A stretch of DNA of 64,000 nucleotides from positions 1 through 64,000 of the forward strand of contig CAKVEW010000009.1 in NCBI GenBank assembly GCA_934746015.1, in the 5' to 3' direction. This DNA comes from an uncultured Clostridium sp. GTDB taxonomy: Bacteria; Bacillota; Clostridia; Clostridiales; Clostridiaceae. Positions 62,589 through 64,000 of this stretch are shown piece by piece; position 1 is the stretch's first letter, and each line of letters begins with the position of its first letter. Both the position numbers and the translations under genes were made by a program. The notes under the pieces are model-generated. The model made no database searches. It had not been told where the DNA came from and saw nothing but the letters and a program-made list of their open reading frames with translations.

Positions 62589-63950
62589 TTAATTTTTATT
62601 TCCAACTAAGCTTTCTTCTAAAGCTTCACCTTGTTCTTCTGCTAATAATTTCTTATCATACATTTTAACAAATGGATAGTATATTACTATTGATATTAAA
62701 ATACAAATAATATTTAATACTGTTGCTCTCCAGTCTCCACCAGTAGCTAAGTAAGCTCCTATAGGTCCTGGTAATGTCCAAGGTGCTACTAGTATAACTC
62801 TGTCTACTAACCCTGATAAGGTAGCAAACCATGCTAGTGTTCCTGTAACTAACGGAGTAATAATAAATGGTATAATTAATGTTGGGTTTAATACTATTGG
62901 TGCACCAAATACTATTGGTTCATTTATATTAAATATACCTGGTACTAATGAAACTCTTCCTATTTGCTTACCATAAGTGGATTTAGCAAAGAATGTTAAA
63001 GCTATAACTAAACCTATAGTACATCCTGAACCTCCAATGTATAAGAACCATTGATAGAACGGTTCTGCAGCTATTGCTGGTAAAGAAGCTCCTGCTGCTG
63101 CTGCAACTGAGTTTTGTTCTAATAATATTAACCATACTGGTCTCGCAATAGATCCAACTACCGATGCACCATGAATACCAAAGGACCAGAAGAAGTCTTG
63201 TAGTATAGCTAATATCCAAACACTTGGTAAAGTATCACTTGCTTTTACAAGTGGTGCAACTATTTTTCCAATAAATCCATGCCAATCAAAGCCTACATAG
63301 TAAGTTATTGATCCAATTAATAAAACTATAATTGCAGCTGGTGTTAATGCTTCAAAGCTTCTAGCAACAGATGCTGGAACTTGTTCAGGCATTGAAATCT
63401 TAAATCCACTCTTATTAGTAAATCTAAATATTTCAACTGCTAATATTGATACTATAATACCAACGAACATTCCGCCTCCACCCATGTTTGCCATAGGCAT
63501 TTGGAAGCCTTGTGGTACACCTTGGTACCATTTTAATAAATCTGGATTTCCTTTAACTATTTCCATTAATTCAGGAGCTAATGCAGCTGCACTCTTTGGA
63601 ACAAGAGTTAAGAAAAATGCTGCTGCTGATAATGTTCCTCCAGTAACTCCATCTAGCTTATAGGATTTGGCTAAACTATAACCTATACCCCAACAAGCAT
63701 ATAATGTCATAATGTACATTGTCATTCTAAATGGTAATACTATAGTTGCTGCATTACCCTTTAAGAATTTGTAAAGCCCCCAGCTTTCTGGTAGTGGTGG
63801 GTTTCCAAGTATTAAGAAAAATGACCCAACGATAATTAATGGTAAAGTAGCTATAATACCGTCACGCACAGCACGTAAATGACGTTGCTCTGCTAGTTTT
63901 GCCATAGGCGTAGATAATTTTTTGTCTAAAAAATCGGCAAAATTACCCAT
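62589..63950 (-). CDS. PTS EIIC component, lactose/cellobiose type (copy 2)
   Basis: A 453-residue membrane permease of the CelB/lactose EIIC family with about ten helices, carrying LAEQRHLRAVRDGIIATLPL near the N-terminus and NINEPIVFGAPIVLNP in the loop that binds sugar. GGGGG lies about ten bases before the ATG. It leads the operon with mupG and murK. The first 220 residues differ from copy 1 at only a few positions, and an 89-bp stretch of DNA (63370-63458) is identical to 51906-51994. EIIA and EIIB are not in the visible neighbourhood and may lie beyond 64000. Confidence 0.9.
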   Translation of the reverse strand: MGNFADFLDKKLSTPMAKLAEQRHLRAVRDGIIATLPLIIVGSFFLILGNPPLPESWGLYKFLKGNAATIVLPFRMTMYIMTLYACWGIGYSLAKSYKLDGVTGGTLSAAAFFLTLVPKSAAALAPELMEIVKGNPDLLKWYQGVPQGFQMPMANMGGGGMFVGIIVSILAVEIFRFTNKSGFKISMPEQVPASVARSFEALTPAAIIVLLIGSITYYVGFDWHGFIGKIVAPLVKASDTLPSVWILAILQDFFWSFGIHGASVVGSIARPVWLILLEQNSVAAAAGASLPAIAAEPFYQWFLYIGGSGCTIGLVIALTFFAKSTYGKQIGRVSLVPGIFNINEPIVFGAPIVLNPTLIIPFIITPLVTGTLAWFATLSGLVDRVILVAPWTLPGPIGAYLATGGDWRATVLNIICILISIVIYYPFVKMYDKKLLAEEQGEALEESLVGNKN

Positions 63951-64000
63951 AATTTAAAATTCCCCCTTAAAATAAAAATAATATTAAAATAAATTGTAAT

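Overview
The window is AT-rich DNA with short intergenic gaps, strong AGGAGG-type ribosome binding sites and hairpin-plus-T-tract terminators. The gene content (PTS and ABC sugar uptake, PRD and GntR regulators, DhaKLM, MurNAc-6-phosphate recycling, M18 aminopeptidase) fits a saccharolytic Clostridium in the strict sense; the species cannot be named from this alone. I found no rRNA, tRNA, CRISPR array, prophage or replication origin. Nearly everything is chromosomal-type carbohydrate metabolism, with one intact insertion sequence.

Region 1 (253-13804, all minus strand) is an oligosaccharide-uptake locus. A lipoprotein-led ABC importer (7142-8419, 6159-7031, 5305-6159) is followed by a YesL-like protein, two SGNH esterases, a GntR/UTRA regulator, an aldo/keto reductase and a ROK protein. 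Upstream lie a GH1 glycosidase plus second ROK kinase, a second GntR regulator, mannose-6-phosphate isomerase and a HAD phosphatase. The transporter and GH1 operons have matching promoters that share an identical 15-nt element; the transporter promoter also carries a cre-like site. The esterases suggest an acetylated glycan. The GH1 pocket residues suggest a substrate phosphorylated inside the cell by the ROK kinase.

Region 2 (13961-22479) holds two small unknown proteins, a chemotaxis receptor, an unknown 194-residue protein, a phosphodiesterase/MFS pair and a YhgE/Pip protein whose promoter is overlapped by a TetR-type operator. Region 3 (22756-31323) is an alpha-mannoside PTS operon: GH38 mannosidase, fructose-type EIIB, EIIC and EIIA, and a large isomerase with an extra N-terminal domain. 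A PRD regulator diverges from it. Region 4 (31428-35007) is dhaKLM, a 37-codon membrane-peptide unit, a TetR regulator and methylglyoxal synthase, all around the DHA-phosphate node. Region 5 (35094-43670) is one 2858-residue cyclic beta-1,2-glucan synthase-like protein.

Region 6 (43913-52486) and region 8 (60462-63950) are two cell-wall amino-sugar recycling loci. One has an RpiR regulator, MupG, an esterase, MurQ, an M18 aminopeptidase and a PTS EIIC; the other has a MurK-like kinase, a second MupG and a second EIIC. The N-terminal halves of the two EIICs are nearly identical even at DNA level while the C-terminal halves differ, which suggests gene conversion. Region 7 (52818-60389) is accessory: a small broken-looking membrane gene, a pyrophosphatase-like protein, methyltransferases, a nitrilase-family protein, an XRE membrane regulator and an ABC-2 exporter. 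It is interrupted by a complete IS1595-type element (54361-56084) with inverted repeats, an 8-bp target duplication and a passenger gene with its own terminator inside the element.
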